From Pseudomonas sp. CCI4.2 (lineage in GTDB: Bacteria; Pseudomonadota; Gammaproteobacteria; Pseudomonadales; Pseudomonadaceae), in NCBI RefSeq assembly GCF_034350045.1, contig NZ_CP133781.1, positions 4,636,501 through 4,700,500 on the forward strand: a DNA stretch of 64,000 nucleotides, written 5' to 3'. The translations under genes and the position numbers were made by a program. The notes beneath the pieces are model-generated. The model was given only the letters and a program-made list of their open reading frames with translations. It was not told where the DNA came from and did not search any database. This document shows positions 40,702 through 50,591 of this stretch, one piece after another. Position 1 is the first letter of the stretch, and each line of letters starts with the position of its first letter.

Positions 40702-43533
40702 TTAAACGGTGAATGCATCTTTCAGCAGTTTTGCCTGCTGTTCGGCATGCATCGAGGCATAACCACAAGCCGGAGCCGCAGACGCGTCACGACCAGCGTA
40801 CTCAAGGACCAATGCCTTGTTGTGACCGCTGATGATGCGACGCATGTGATGCTGACTCCCGTACCAGGCGCCCTGGTTCATCGGTTCTTCCTGACACCAG
40901 ACGATGTGCTTGAGGTTTTTGTACGGGCCCAGGACTTCGATCAAGTCGTCTTCCGGGAACGGGTACAGCTGCTCAAGACGCACGATGGCGATGTCATCAC
41001 GACCTTCGGCACGGCGTTTTTCCAAGAGGTCGTAGTAAACCTTGCCGCTACACAGTACGACGCGACCGACTTTGGCCGGGTCTTGTGCATCCACTTCTGG
41101 AATCACGGTCTGGAACGAGCCTTCGGCCAGATCTTCCAGAGTCGAAACGGCCAGTTTGTGGCGCAGCAGTGACTTCGGTGTCAACACGATCAGCGGCTTG
41201 CGCAGCGGACGGATAACTTGACGACGCAACAGGTGATAGATCTGAGCCGGTGTGGTCGGTACGCAAACCTGAATGTTGTGCTCGGCACACAATTGCAGGT
41301 AACGCTCCAAACGCGCAGACGAGTGCTCTGGACCCTGACCTTCATAACCGTGAGGCAGCAACATGGTCAGACCGCACAGACGGCCCCACTTGTGCTCGCC
41401 GCTGGTGATGAACTGGTCGATAACCACTTGGGCACCGTTGGCGAAATCGCCAAACTGAGCTTCCCAGATAACCAGCGCGTTAGGCTCGGTGGTCGAGTAA
41501 CCGTACTCAAACGCCAGTACCGCTTCTTCCGACAGCAGGGAGTCGTACAAGTCGAAACGCGGCTGACCTTTGTACAGATTCTGCAATGGAATGTAGGTAG
41601 CGCCATCTTTCTGGTTGTGCAGGGCTGCGTGGCGGTGCGAGAACGTGCCGCGACCGACGTCTTGGCCAGTAATGCGAACCGGGTGACCTTCGAATGCCAG
41701 GGTCGCGTACGCCATGGTTTCAGCGTAACCCCAGTTGATCGGCAGGCCACCGACTTGCATCTTCTGACGGTCTTCGTAGATCTTCGACACCTGACGCTGA
41801 ACCACGAAGCCTTCTGGCAGCTCCATCATTTTTGCGGACAGTTCTTGCAAGGTCTTCAAGTCGAAACGGGTGTCGTGACGAGCAGTCCAGGCATGACCCA
41901 GATAAGGGCGCCAATCGACGAACAACTCTTTGTTCGGCTCTTTGACCAGGCTTTTCACTACGTGCAAACCGGCGTCCAGCGCATCGCGATAGTCGTCGAT
42001 TTTTGCTTGTACACGGGCGTCATCGATCACACCGGCCTTGGTCAGGCGTTCAGCGTACAGCTCACGCGTGGTGCGCTGCTTGGCGATTTGCTGGTACATC
42101 AACGGCTGAGTACCGCTCGGCTCATCCGCTTCGTTGTGTCCACGGCGACGGTAGCAAACCAGATCGATCACGATGTCACGCTTGAACTGCATGCGGTAAT
42201 CGATGGCCAACTGGGTTACAAACACGACGGCTTCAGGGTCATCACCATTTACATGGAGAATCGGCGCCTGAATCATCTTGGCAACGTCGGTCGCGTACTC
42301 GGTGGAGCGAGCGTCTTCCGGGTTGCTGATGGTGAAACCAACCTGGTTGTTGATGACGATGTGGATCGTGCCGCCTGTCTTGAAGCCGCGAGTCTGCGAC
42401 ATCTGGAAGGTTTCCAGGACCACGCCTTGACCTGCAAACGCAGCGTCACCGTGGATGGAAATAGGCAGAACCTTGTCACCAGTCGGATCGTTACGACGAT
42501 CCTGACGCGCACGTACCGACCCTTCTACCACCGGAGAAACGATCTCCAGGTGAGACGGGTTGAACGCCATCGCAAGGTGAACTTCGCCGCCGGCGGTCAT
42601 CACGTTGGACGAGAAGCCCTGGTGATATTTAACGTCACCGGAACCCAGCTCGACCTTCTTCTTGCCTTCGAACTCGTCGAACAGGTCGCGCGGGTTTTTG
42701 CCGAAGGTGTTGACCAAGACGTTCAACCGACCACGGTGGGCCATGCCGATCACGATTTCCTTGGTGCCGTAAGAACCCGAACGCTGGATCAGCTCATCGA
42801 GCATTGGAATCAGGCTTTCACCGCCTTCCAGACCGAAACGCTTGGTACCTGGGTACTTGGTGCCCAGGTATTTTTCCAGACCTTCAGCTGCCGTCACACG
42901 CTCGAGCAGGTGGCTTTGGATGTCAGCGGAAAACGCTGGACGTCCGCGCACGCTTTCGAGGCGTTGCATGAACCAGTTACGCTGCACGGAATCGACGATA
43001 TGCGTAAATTCAGAACCGATGGTGCGGCAATATGTCTGCTGCAACGCATCAAGAATTTCGCGTAGGCTCGCCTCCTCTTTGCCGATGTACAAATCACCGG
43101 CGCGGAAAGTGGTGTCAAGATCAGCGTTGGTCAAACCGTAATGATTGATCGACAGGTCAGCCGGCGCTGGACGTTGCCACAAACCCAATGGATCGAGCTG
43201 GGCGCCTTGATGGCCCCGCATCCGATACGCCTGGATAAGCCGCAACACTTCAACCTGCTTCTTCTCGTGCTCGCTGCTCACGCTGCCGGCAGATACCGGT
43301 TGGGCGCGGCGCTGGTTTTTAGCCAGCAACACGAAATGATCGCGAATCGTCGAATGCGATACATCGGTGGCAGTGTTGCCGTCAGCGGGCAACTTCTGAA
43401 AGTAGGTGCGCCATTCTTCTGGCACAGCGTTAGGGTCGTGCAGGTAGAGCTCGTAGAGCTCTTCCACATAGGCAGCGTTACCACCGGAAAGGTGGGCACT
43501 GTTCCACATGCGCTGCATCACGCTTTCTTGCAT
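40702..43533 (-). CDS. sucA: 2-oxoglutarate dehydrogenase E1 component
   Basis: Thiamine-diphosphate dependent decarboxylation of 2-oxoglutarate. It has 943 residues, full length. N-terminal E1o segment (YVEELYELYLHDPNAVPEEWRTYF), the thiamine-binding domain with HGDAAFAGQGVV and the ThDP motif region near IVINNQVGFTIS, and the transketolase-type pyrimidine-binding domain (QDVGRGTFSHRHAALH). It begins 261 bp after the end of sdhB, in the same orientation. Confidence 0.97.
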   Translation of the reverse strand: MQESVMQRMWNSAHLSGGNAAYVEELYELYLHDPNAVPEEWRTYFQKLPADGNTATDVSHSTIRDHFVLLAKNQRRAQPVSAGSVSSEHEKKQVEVLRLIQAYRMRGHQGAQLDPLGLWQRPAPADLSINHYGLTNADLDTTFRAGDLYIGKEEASLREILDALQQTYCRTIGSEFTHIVDSVQRNWFMQRLESVRGRPAFSADIQSHLLERVTAAEGLEKYLGTKYPGTKRFGLEGGESLIPMLDELIQRSGSYGTKEIVIGMAHRGRLNVLVNTFGKNPRDLFDEFEGKKKVELGSGDVKYHQGFSSNVMTAGGEVHLAMAFNPSHLEIVSPVVEGSVRARQDRRNDPTGDKVLPISIHGDAAFAGQGVVLETFQMSQTRGFKTGGTIHIVINNQVGFTISNPEDARSTEYATDVAKMIQAPILHVNGDDPEAVVFVTQLAIDYRMQFKRDIVIDLVCYRRRGHNEADEPSGTQPLMYQQIAKQRTTRELYAERLTKAGVIDDARVQAKIDDYRDALDAGLHVVKSLVKEPNKELFVDWRPYLGHAWTARHDTRFDLKTLQELSAKMMELPEGFVVQRQVSKIYEDRQKMQVGGLPINWGYAETMAYATLAFEGHPVRITGQDVGRGTFSHRHAALHNQKDGATYIPLQNLYKGQPRFDLYDSLLSEEAVLAFEYGYSTTEPNALVIWEAQFGDFANGAQVVIDQFITSGEHKWGRLCGLTMLLPHGYEGQGPEHSSARLERYLQLCAEHNIQVCVPTTPAQIYHLLRRQVIRPLRKPLIVLTPKSLLRHKLAVSTLEDLAEGSFQTVIPEVDAQDPAKVGRVVLCSGKVYYDLLEKRRAEGRDDIAIVRLEQLYPFPEDDLIEVLGPYKNLKHIVWCQEEPMNQGAWYGSQHHMRRIISGHNKALVLEYAGRDASAAPACGYASMHAEQQAKLLKDAFTV

Positions 43534-43794
43534 GCTTGGTCACCCTCGGTAAGGGGACACCACCGGCGAAGACACCACAGCCAGCCTGAAAAAGCCCATG
43601 TATCGCGACTAAAACAAGCCACCGAGGTCCACGCAGATAGTCCGGGTACCAGCCCGGATGCCCCTGCTGGTCTCATTTCTTCAAAATAAGAGCCGTAGCT
43701 TCATGAGCTACTGCTCAGGTTAAAACTACGGCGCCGGTTGAAGCCTGCGCCGCAGCTAGTACGGGTAAATCAATTACAGGTGCAACGTTACAAA
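43534..43794. other. sdhB-sucA gap
   Basis: 261 bp without a gene. It may contain a secondary sucA promoter. A possible hairpin, CCGTAGCTTCATGAGCTACTG (around 43691-43711), lies beyond sdhB, but no T-rich terminator is evident, so read-through from sdh into suc is likely. Confidence 0.5.
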
Positions 43795-44499
43795 TTAAAC
43801 GCCGCTTTGGAGCAGCATGCTGCGAATGTGACCGATAGCCTTGGTTGGGTTCAGGCCCTTCGGACACACGTTCACGCAGTTCATGATCCCGCGGCAGCGG
43901 AATACGCTGAATGGATCATCCAGCGAAGCCAGACGTTCCTGGGTATGAGTGTCACGGCTGTCAGCCAGGAAACGATAAGCTTGCAGCAGTGCCGCTGGAC
44001 CGAGGAACTTGTCTGGGTTCCACCAGAAAGACGGGCAGGAAGTCGAGCAGCAAGCGCACAGGATGCACTCGTACAGACCATCAATCTTTTCACGTTCTTC
44101 TGGAGTCTGCAGGCGCTCGATGGCCGGAGCCGGCGTATCGTTCAGCAGGTATGGCTTCACCTTCTCGTATTGCTTATAGAAGATGCTCATATCGACGACC
44201 AGGTCACGAATAACCGGCAAACCAGGCAATGGACGTACCACTAGCTTGTTGCCTTTGACCACGGCAGACAGTGGCGTGATGCACGCCAAGCCGTTTTTGC
44301 CGTTGATATTCATACCGTCGGAACCACAGACGCCTTCACGGCAAGAGCGACGATAAGAGAAACCTTCATCCTGCTCTTTGACCAGCGCCAGCACATCCAG
44401 AACCATCAGGTCTTTACCGTTGGTATTGACCTGAAATTCCTGCATGAACGGCGCCGCGTCTTGATCAGGGTTGTAGCGATAAACACTGACTTGCAACAT
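43795..44499 (-). CDS. sdhB: Succinate dehydrogenase iron-sulphur subunit
   Basis: 234 residues from the ATG at 44499 (MLQVSVYRYNPDQD), nine bases inside a GTG that has no space for a ribosome-binding site. 2Fe-2S cysteines in SCREGVCGSDGMNING; 4Fe-4S and 3Fe-4S clusters in CILCACCSTSCPSFWWN and CRGIMNCVNVCPKGLNP. Carries electrons from SdhA to the SdhCD quinone site. Iron-rich, so a natural target of PrrF-mediated iron sparing. Confidence 0.97.
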   Translation of the reverse strand: MLQVSVYRYNPDQDAAPFMQEFQVNTNGKDLMVLDVLALVKEQDEGFSYRRSCREGVCGSDGMNINGKNGLACITPLSAVVKGNKLVVRPLPGLPVIRDLVVDMSIFYKQYEKVKPYLLNDTPAPAIERLQTPEEREKIDGLYECILCACCSTSCPSFWWNPDKFLGPAALLQAYRFLADSRDTHTQERLASLDDPFSVFRCRGIMNCVNVCPKGLNPTKAIGHIRSMLLQSGV

Positions 44500-44510
44500 A
44501 TCGGCCACCC

Positions 44511-46283
44511 TTAATAAGTACGGATCATGGGTTCGAAAGTCGGAACAGTCTTCGGCGAGAAGTTCACGGCACGTTTGGTTACACGCTTGTCACCCGGGAA
44601 ATACAGGGAGTGGCATAGCCAATTCACATCATCGCGATCTTCGAAGTCTTCACGGGCGTGAGCGCCGCGGGACTCTTTACGAACTTCTGCGGCGATTGCC
44701 GTGGCTTCCGCCACTTCCAGCAGGTTTTGCAATTCCAGAGCTTCGATTCGAGCGGTGTTGAAAGCCTGGCTCTTGTCGTTGATCTTGACGTTGGCGATGC
44801 GCGTACGCAGATCCGCCAATTGGGTAATACCTTTCTGCATGTATTCGCCGGTACGGAACACACCGAAGTAGTTCTGCATGCAGCTTTGCAGCTCTTTGCG
44901 CAGCGAAGCGACATCTTCACCGGTGGTACGTTCGTTCAAGCCAGCAAGGCGCTCGAGGGCGAAGTCGATGTCAGTTTCAGAAGCGCGACGGTAGTCAACG
45001 CCTTCACGCAGGCTTTGTTCCAGGTGGATACCGGCAGCACGACCAAAGACCACCAGATCGAGCAACGAGTTGCCGCCCAGACGGTTGGCGCCGTGAACCG
45101 ATACGCAGGCCACTTCGCCAACCGCGAACAGACCCGGAATGATCTGATCCACGCCTTCGGCATTCTGGGTGATCGCCTGACCATGAATGTTGGTCGGAAC
45201 GCCGCCCATCATATAGTGGCAAGTTGGAACCACTGGAATCGGAGCCACTGCAGGATCGACGTGAGCGAAGGTCTTGGACAGTTCCATGATCCCGGGCAGA
45301 CGGCTGTGCAGTACTTCTTCGCCCAAGTGATCTAGCTTGAGCATCACGTGGTCGCCATCTGGACCACAACCGTTGCCGGCAATGATCTCTTTAACCATGG
45401 AGCGTGCTACCACGTCACGACCAGCAAGGTCTTTCGCGTTCGGAGCATAACGCTCCATGAAACGCTCACCGTGCTTGTTGATCAGGTAACCGCCTTCACC
45501 ACGGCAGCCTTCAGTGACCAGTACACCTGCGCCGGCGATGCCGGTCGGGTGGAACTGCCACATTTCAATGTCTTGCACCGGCACGCCTGCACGCAGCGCC
45601 ATGCCAATACCGTCACCGGTATTGATCAGGGCGTTGGTCGTCGAGGAATAGATACGGCCCGCACCGCCAGTGGCCAATACAGTCGCGTTTGCACGGATGT
45701 ATGAGGTTTCACCGGTTTCGATGCAAATGGCGATGATGCCGACAAAAGCGCCATCCTGGTTCTTCACCAGATCAACACCATAGTATTCGTTAAGGAATAC
45801 GGTACCGGCCTTCAGGTTGGCCTGGTACAAGGTGTGCAACAGCGCGTGACCGGTACGGTCGGCTGCTGCGCAAGTACGCGCAGCCTGCCCGCCCTTGCCG
45901 AAGTCTTTCGATTGACCGCCGAAGGGGCGCTGATAGATGCGGCCCTGTTCGGTACGGGAGAACGGAAGACCCATGTGTTCGAGTTCGAAAACGGCTTCTG
46001 GGCCTACGGAACACATGTATTCGATAGCGTCTTGGTCACCGATATAATCGGAGCCTTTGACGGTATCGTACATGTGCCAGCGCCAATCATCGTTTGGATC
46101 TGCGGAGGCGATGGCGCACGTGATGCCACCCTGAGCAGAGACGGTGTGGGAGCGAGTCGGGAAGACCTTGGTCACTACAGCGGTCTTGTGACCACCTTGA
46201 GCCAACTGCAACGCAGCGCGCATGCCGGCACCGCCACCACCAATAATGATGGCGTCGAAAGAAAGCGTATTTATGTTAGCCAT
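44511..46283 (-). CDS. sdhA: Succinate dehydrogenase flavoprotein subunit
   Basis: Oxidises succinate to fumarate with covalently bound FAD. It has 590 residues. The FAD-binding GGGGAGMRAALQLAQGG, the covalent FAD histidine His46 in RSHTVSAQGG, substrate-site HPTGIAGAG and the capping region are present. It starts 3 bp after sdhD and ends 11 bp before sdhB. Confidence 0.97.
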   Translation of the reverse strand: MANINTLSFDAIIIGGGGAGMRAALQLAQGGHKTAVVTKVFPTRSHTVSAQGGITCAIASADPNDDWRWHMYDTVKGSDYIGDQDAIEYMCSVGPEAVFELEHMGLPFSRTEQGRIYQRPFGGQSKDFGKGGQAARTCAAADRTGHALLHTLYQANLKAGTVFLNEYYGVDLVKNQDGAFVGIIAICIETGETSYIRANATVLATGGAGRIYSSTTNALINTGDGIGMALRAGVPVQDIEMWQFHPTGIAGAGVLVTEGCRGEGGYLINKHGERFMERYAPNAKDLAGRDVVARSMVKEIIAGNGCGPDGDHVMLKLDHLGEEVLHSRLPGIMELSKTFAHVDPAVAPIPVVPTCHYMMGGVPTNIHGQAITQNAEGVDQIIPGLFAVGEVACVSVHGANRLGGNSLLDLVVFGRAAGIHLEQSLREGVDYRRASETDIDFALERLAGLNERTTGEDVASLRKELQSCMQNYFGVFRTGEYMQKGITQLADLRTRIANVKINDKSQAFNTARIEALELQNLLEVAEATAIAAEVRKESRGAHAREDFEDRDDVNWLCHSLYFPGDKRVTKRAVNFSPKTVPTFEPMIRTY

Positions 46284-46286
46284 GAA

Positions 46287-46655
46287 TCAGATACCCCAAA
46301 GAATCTGCACACCCCAGACGAAGTAAGCGAACATGGCGATGCCGCATACTGCCTGGAAAAGGAAACGTATTGCAGTCGCGGACTTGCCCAGCGCCATCGG
46401 CGTCAGGTAGTCGGTCGCGATGGTCCACATGCCAACCCAGGCATGAGCGCCGAGTGCGACAAGGGCCAGCAGACTGAAGATACGCATCCAGCTGTTCGCG
46501 AACAGCTCATGCCATTGGGCGTAGCCCAGGCCTGGGTGTACGACGATGTATCCGATCAGGAATAAAAAATAAGCCGCGAGCACGACCGCAGATACGCGCT
46601 GCGCCATCCAGTCGTAAAGGCCCGAACGCGACAGGTTAGTGACGTTGGTTACCAT
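46287..46655 (-). CDS. sdhD: Succinate dehydrogenase membrane anchor subunit
   Basis: 122 residues from the ATG at 46655 (MVTNVTNLSRSGLYDWMAQR). The alternative ATG at 46661 lies too close to the AGGAG site. Three transmembrane helices (about 19-40, 56-80, 92-118); the haem/quinone region includes ALGAHAWVGMWTIATDYL. It overlaps the end of sdhC by 7 bp. Confidence 0.95.
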   Translation of the reverse strand: MVTNVTNLSRSGLYDWMAQRVSAVVLAAYFLFLIGYIVVHPGLGYAQWHELFANSWMRIFSLLALVALGAHAWVGMWTIATDYLTPMALGKSATAIRFLFQAVCGIAMFAYFVWGVQILWGI

Positions 46656-47035
46656 ATCCATACTCCTGCCAGAACGATCAACACCACGGATACGGCGAGA
46701 ACGATTTTCGAGCCCAGCTTGCCGCCTTCCAGCGATTCACCGATGCCCATGTCCATGATCAAGTGGCGAATACCGGCCACCAAGTGATACAGCAAGGCGG
46801 ACAGGAGGCCCCAAATCACTAGCTTGGCTAGCACACTAGTCAAACACGCCTTCACTTCGCCGAAGCCTTCCTCTGAACCGAGCGACTTGCCTAATGCATA
46901 AAGCATGATGGCAAGGCCGACAAACAGGATGATTCCGGAGATACGGTGAAGAATGGACGTGTAAGCAGTGACTGGGAGTTTGATGGTCCTTAGGTCGAGG
47001 TTTACAGGTCGTTGGCTATTCACGGCTTTTTTCAC
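46649..47035 (-). CDS. sdhC: Succinate dehydrogenase cytochrome b556 subunit
   Basis: 128 residues starting with GTG at 47035 (a second in-frame GTG at 47023 is an alternative). Three transmembrane helices; the haem-ligand histidine region LYHLVAGIRHLIMD and the SILHRISG quinone-site motif are typical. First gene of sdhCDAB, diverging from gltA, with a good promoter about 115 bp upstream of the start. Confidence 0.94.
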   Translation of the reverse strand: MKKAVNSQRPVNLDLRTIKLPVTAYTSILHRISGIILFVGLAIMLYALGKSLGSEEGFGEVKACLTSVLAKLVIWGLLSALLYHLVAGIRHLIMDMGIGESLEGGKLGSKIVLAVSVVLIVLAGVWIW

Positions 47036-47155
47036 ACTGAAGAGCCCCTAACAATCAGGGCAAAGTTGTTGGGAAGTGCACTGGTCAGGTACCCACACCC
47101 AGGGAGTGACGACCCCCGTGGAACAGGGCCAAAAGCCCCTGGCGGTCGGACGCCG

Positions 47156-47184
47156 AGTATAGACAGTTAGGTCGCTAATGACAA
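47156..47184 (-). promoter_or_regulatory. Sigma-70 promoter of sdhCDAB
   Basis: On the minus strand TTGTCA (47184-47179), 17 bp, TATACT (47161-47156). Transcription would start near 47149, leaving a 5' leader of about 115 nt, long enough for post-transcriptional control. Confidence 0.7.
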
Positions 47185-47298
47185 CGCGCACACAGTCCCT
47201 CTAATAGGCAATTGCGCCTGTCAACTAAAAGGCGTAATGGCAGGAAAATTCGAGGAAAAGTCGCCCTAAGAGCCTTCTACTGCAAGACTTTAGGCAAA

Positions 47299-47326
47299 TT
47301 GACTTTAGGATTTATCTCACTATAGT
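47299..47326 (+). promoter_or_regulatory. Sigma-70 promoter of gltA
   Basis: TTGACT (47299-47304), 16 bp, TATAGT (47321-47326). The predicted start near 47333 leaves a leader of about 52 nt before the ATG at 47385. Confidence 0.75.
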
Positions 47327-47384
47327 GGTCCGGGCCCTGCGTGGGGGGTTTGTCTGATGATTTGAAGCATAAATAGGAGGCCAC

Positions 47385-48674
47385 ATGGCTGACAAAAAAG
47401 CGCAGTTGATCATCGAGGGCGCAGCCCCCGTCGAGCTGCCGATTCTGACCGGCACCGTTGGTCCCGATGTAATCGACGTTCGCGGTCTTACCGCCACCGG
47501 CCGCTTCACATTCGACCCTGGTTTCATGTCGACCGCCTCTTGCGAGTCGAAGATCACGTATATCGACGGTGACAACGGCATCTTGCTGCACCGCGGCTAT
47601 CCGATCGAGCAACTGGCCGAGCAATCGGACTATCTGGAAACCTGTTACTTGCTGCTCAACGGCGAACTGCCAACCGCCGAGCAGAAAGCTGACTTCGTTG
47701 TCATGGTAAAGAACCACACGATGGTGCACGAACAGTTGAAGACCTTCTTCAACGGCTTCCGTCGCGACGCTCACCCAATGGCTGTGATGTGCGGCGTGGT
47801 GGGCGCGCTGTCTGCGTTCTATCACGATTCCCTAGACATCAATAACCCGCAGCATCGCGAAATTTCCGCGATCCGTCTGGTTGCCAAGATGCCAACCCTG
47901 GCAGCGATGGTCTACAAGTACTCCATGGGTCAACCCATGATGTACCCGCGTAACGACCTGAACTACGCCGAAAACTTCTTGCACATGATGTTCAACACGC
48001 CGTGCGAGATCAAACCGATCAGCCCTGTGTTGGCCAAGGCCATGGATAAGATCTTTATCCTGCACGCCGATCACGAACAGAATGCATCGACATCGACCGT
48101 GCGCATGGCTGGCTCTTCGGGTGCTAACCCGTTTGCCTGCATCGCCGCTGGTATCGCTGCACTCTGGGGTCCCGCACACGGCGGCGCGAACGAAGCCGTA
48201 TTGGCCATGCTGGATGAAATTGGCGATGTGTCGAACATCGACACCTTCATTGCCAAGGCCAAGGACAAGAACGATCCGTTCAAGCTCATGGGCTTCGGTC
48301 ACCGCGTTTATAAAAACCGCGACCCACGTGCCACTGTGATGAAGCAGACGTGCGACGAAGTATTGAGAGAGTTGGGGATCAAAAATGATCCACAGCTGGA
48401 ACTGGCTATGCGTCTCGAAGAGATCGCACTGACTGACCCGTACTTCATCGAACGCTCGCTGTACCCGAACGTCGATTTCTATTCGGGCATAATCCTCAAG
48501 GCGATCGGCATTCCGACTAGCATGTTCACCGTGATCTTCGCCTTGGCGCGGACCGTCGGCTGGATTTCGCACTGGAAAGAAATGCTGTCCAGCCCGTACA
48601 AGATTGGCCGTCCGCGCCAGTTGTACACCGGCTACGTGGCTCGCGACATTGTGCCGCTTAAAGACCGCAAGTAA
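47385..48674 (+). CDS. gltA: Citrate synthase (type II)
   Basis: Condenses oxaloacetate and acetyl-CoA. It has 429 residues. N-terminal extension of the hexameric, NADH-sensitive Gram-negative enzyme; catalytic histidines in LHADHEQNASTSTVR (about residue 230) and GFGHRVYKNRDPR (about 307), and the catalytic Asp in the VDFYSGIIL segment. ATG 47385 follows AGGAGG. It diverges from sdhC. Confidence 0.97.
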   Translation: MADKKAQLIIEGAAPVELPILTGTVGPDVIDVRGLTATGRFTFDPGFMSTASCESKITYIDGDNGILLHRGYPIEQLAEQSDYLETCYLLLNGELPTAEQKADFVVMVKNHTMVHEQLKTFFNGFRRDAHPMAVMCGVVGALSAFYHDSLDINNPQHREISAIRLVAKMPTLAAMVYKYSMGQPMMYPRNDLNYAENFLHMMFNTPCEIKPISPVLAKAMDKIFILHADHEQNASTSTVRMAGSSGANPFACIAAGIAALWGPAHGGANEAVLAMLDEIGDVSNIDTFIAKAKDKNDPFKLMGFGHRVYKNRDPRATVMKQTCDEVLRELGIKNDPQLELAMRLEEIALTDPYFIERSLYPNVDFYSGIILKAIGIPTSMFTVIFALARTVGWISHWKEMLSSPYKIGRPRQLYTGYVARDIVPLKDRK

Positions 48675-48703
48675 ACGTCGGCCTTAACCCCCGAAGCAAA
48701 AAA

Positions 48704-48727
48704 GGGCTGCCAGTGGCAGCCCTTTTT
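48704..48727. terminator. Bidirectional terminator between gltA and START gene
   Basis: GGGCTGCC (48704-48711), loop AGT, GGCAGCCC (48715-48722), then five Ts on plus and an A run before it giving Ts on minus. It serves both converging genes. Confidence 0.9.
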
Positions 48728-48747
48728 CATGCCCTCAGAACCGGCGA

Positions 48748-49353
48748 TTATTTCTCCGCCCGCTCCTTCAATGCCTTTAACGTATTGAACGGTGCATCGA
48801 CGACAAACTTGTTCGCGACCCATGAAGGCACGCTACCACCAGGTTCCGTGTGAACCTGATAGGTCACTTCTGTCTGATCCGAGCCCTTGGGCACGAACTT
48901 CCAGAACCCTTCTACCTGAGCAACCCGCACAAAGCCCTTTTCTTCCGGGATGTAGGTGGGAACGCCTTCAAGCTTGCGGGTCAGGACGCCATCAGCCCCC
49001 TCCTCCGTGGTGACCATCAACACCGAATCACGTGGAGTCACTGGCCAAGGCGTATTGAATTGGGTGTAAGTCCAGACCTTGCCGCCGTCTATCTTCAGCA
49101 CTTTCTGCGTCTTGCACTCATGTATCCAGGCACAGGCACCTACCACGTCCTCCTGCAATTTGCGCAGCTGCGCCAAGCTTGCCTTGATCGTGGTAACACC
49201 GCGATAAGCCTTGTACTGCGAACCTGCTACCTCGCTCAGAGAAACCGTTATCCCGCCCTCATTCTTGGCAACCTGCCAATTATCAGCGTGAGCGGTAGCA
49301 GCCATCAACACAGTCAAACCACCTACAACAGCCATCCGATGCAACGAACCCAT
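48748..49353 (-). CDS. Exported START-domain lipid-binding-like protein
   Basis: 201 residues from the ATG at 49353, with AAAGGA upstream. The cleavable signal peptide ends at HAD (MGSLHRMAVVGGLTVLMAATAHA, about residue 23). The rest is a START-like fold with FWKFVPKGSDQTEVTYQVHTEPGGSVPSW-type beta strands; no enzymatic motif. Probable periplasmic lipid or hydrophobic ligand binding. A longer start at 49374 would disturb the signal peptide. Confidence 0.86.
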   Translation of the reverse strand: MGSLHRMAVVGGLTVLMAATAHADNWQVAKNEGGITVSLSEVAGSQYKAYRGVTTIKASLAQLRKLQEDVVGACAWIHECKTQKVLKIDGGKVWTYTQFNTPWPVTPRDSVLMVTTEEGADGVLTRKLEGVPTYIPEEKGFVRVAQVEGFWKFVPKGSDQTEVTYQVHTEPGGSVPSWVANKFVVDAPFNTLKALKERAEK

Positions 49354-49435
49354 TGTTATATTCCTTTTTGGCAAAGTTCTGGTAAATCGGTTTGCGGTAT
49401 ATCCGTTTGCTCACTCATCACATAAAACCAATTGC

Positions 49436-49693
49436 TTATACGCTCGCGGTGGCGTGCTCCCACCAGCCAATCAAGCGAATCGCTTCAGACTGGCTAGTGC
49501 CGCAGACTTCCTCATCTGCCGAAAAAGCGCTACACACCGCCGGCCGCTCCGGCCTACCGAACAAGGCGCACATCGATTCGACAGAAAGGTGCAGGCAGCG
49601 TTCTCCAGCGGCTTTGCCATTTGGCATGCCAGGGATAGGCGAACTGATGGAGGGAGCGACGCAGCAAGCGCCGCACTGCGGACGACAGTCCAT
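49436..49693 (-). CDS. YkgJ-family cysteine-cluster protein
   Basis: 85 residues from the ATG at 49693 (MDCRPQCGACCVAPSI). Cysteines Cys3, Cys7, Cys10, Cys11 plus CLHL, CALFGRPERPAVC and EVCG give the CxxxCxxC-type cluster of the YkgJ family (zinc or Fe-S binding). Role unknown. The frame extends to a TTG at 49720, which lacks a ribosome-binding site and family support. Confidence 0.87.
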   Translation of the reverse strand: MDCRPQCGACCVAPSISSPIPGMPNGKAAGERCLHLSVESMCALFGRPERPAVCSAFSADEEVCGTSQSEAIRLIGWWEHATASV

Positions 49694-49794
49694 GACCGGT
49701 ATTCTCGCGCAAGGAAGCAATGGGCTAACCGAGGAAGATAGTACAGGCTAAAACGACCGTTTGAAATCAGGACATTTTTGGACGCCTACACACG

Positions 49795-50463
49795 CTATTG
49801 CTTGAATTCAAAATCCAGGGCGGCGCCCTCGACTTCCCGATGACTTTCATCGCGAAGCTGCAACTGCATTTGATTGCTCAATAAACGACCGTTCAGTTGG
49901 AACGGGCTGTCTTTGCTGGACTTTTTCTCACTGAACATAGGCGGCAGGACCGCTTTATGAATCATGGGCGCGACTTTGCCGGCAGGCTGCAGTTGGTCAA
50001 CCATGTCGCTGGGTAAGGTCAAATCGAGACTCGGCTTGTCCAGGCGTGTTTGCTGGACCACCTCACTGGCGGGCTTGGTTTTGCTGGCGATCGGAGCATG
50101 GGACTTGCCCGTCACTGCGTTGGCCGTCGTTTTGACGATTACCGGTTTCTTAACTGACGAGGATTGAGCATGAGCGATTATGACGGGCACCACCGCTACA
50201 TTGGGTGCCAAGACGTGCTCAGGCTCTCGCTCCAGTTGCTTGAACGGCGCAGCAGCAGGTGCTTCAGCGACCAATGGCGCTGAAGGTTTCACCACAGCCT
50301 GCGACGAATCACTGTGGGGCTGCGCCGCTGGTTTTATTTCAACTGGAACGGACTCGACCGATACCTTGGGCGTTGGCGCGGGAGGCGCTGACGACTTGTC
50401 AGCGTCACACGCGCTTAACAGCGTAATCAGCAGCAGACCAATAAACCTAGAAAAGTTATTCAT
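49795..50463 (-). CDS. Proline/alanine-rich putative lipoprotein
   Basis: 222 residues. The signal peptide ends in lipobox LLSAC (Cys19). A long low-complexity region follows (about 25-140, Pro/Ala/Val/Lys-rich, probably disordered and spanning the periplasm). A C-terminal part (about 150-222) contains DLTLPSDMVDQL and LQLRDESHREVEG. Function unknown and not recognised. A single gene between YkgJ and the MocR regulator. Confidence 0.8.
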   Translation of the reverse strand: MNNFSRFIGLLLITLLSACDADKSSAPPAPTPKVSVESVPVEIKPAAQPHSDSSQAVVKPSAPLVAEAPAAAPFKQLEREPEHVLAPNVAVVPVIIAHAQSSSVKKPVIVKTTANAVTGKSHAPIASKTKPASEVVQQTRLDKPSLDLTLPSDMVDQLQPAGKVAPMIHKAVLPPMFSEKKSSKDSPFQLNGRLLSNQMQLQLRDESHREVEGAALDFEFKQ

Positions 50464-50591
50464 GATTTGACACGAAAGTTACACATAGGCAGAGGGCCAT
50501 ATGCTCGCCTGTTGGCCGGTCCGTGACAAGCAGTCCGACTCATCAAGCCATAGAAAACCATTGGCGCGGTTTCTGTTTCGACGCTGAATCC

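Noticed and set aside
41218..43065. 615-codon frame antisense to sucA
   Set aside because: Complete overlap with a conserved enzyme gene; typical of open antisense frames in GC-rich DNA with strong codon bias.
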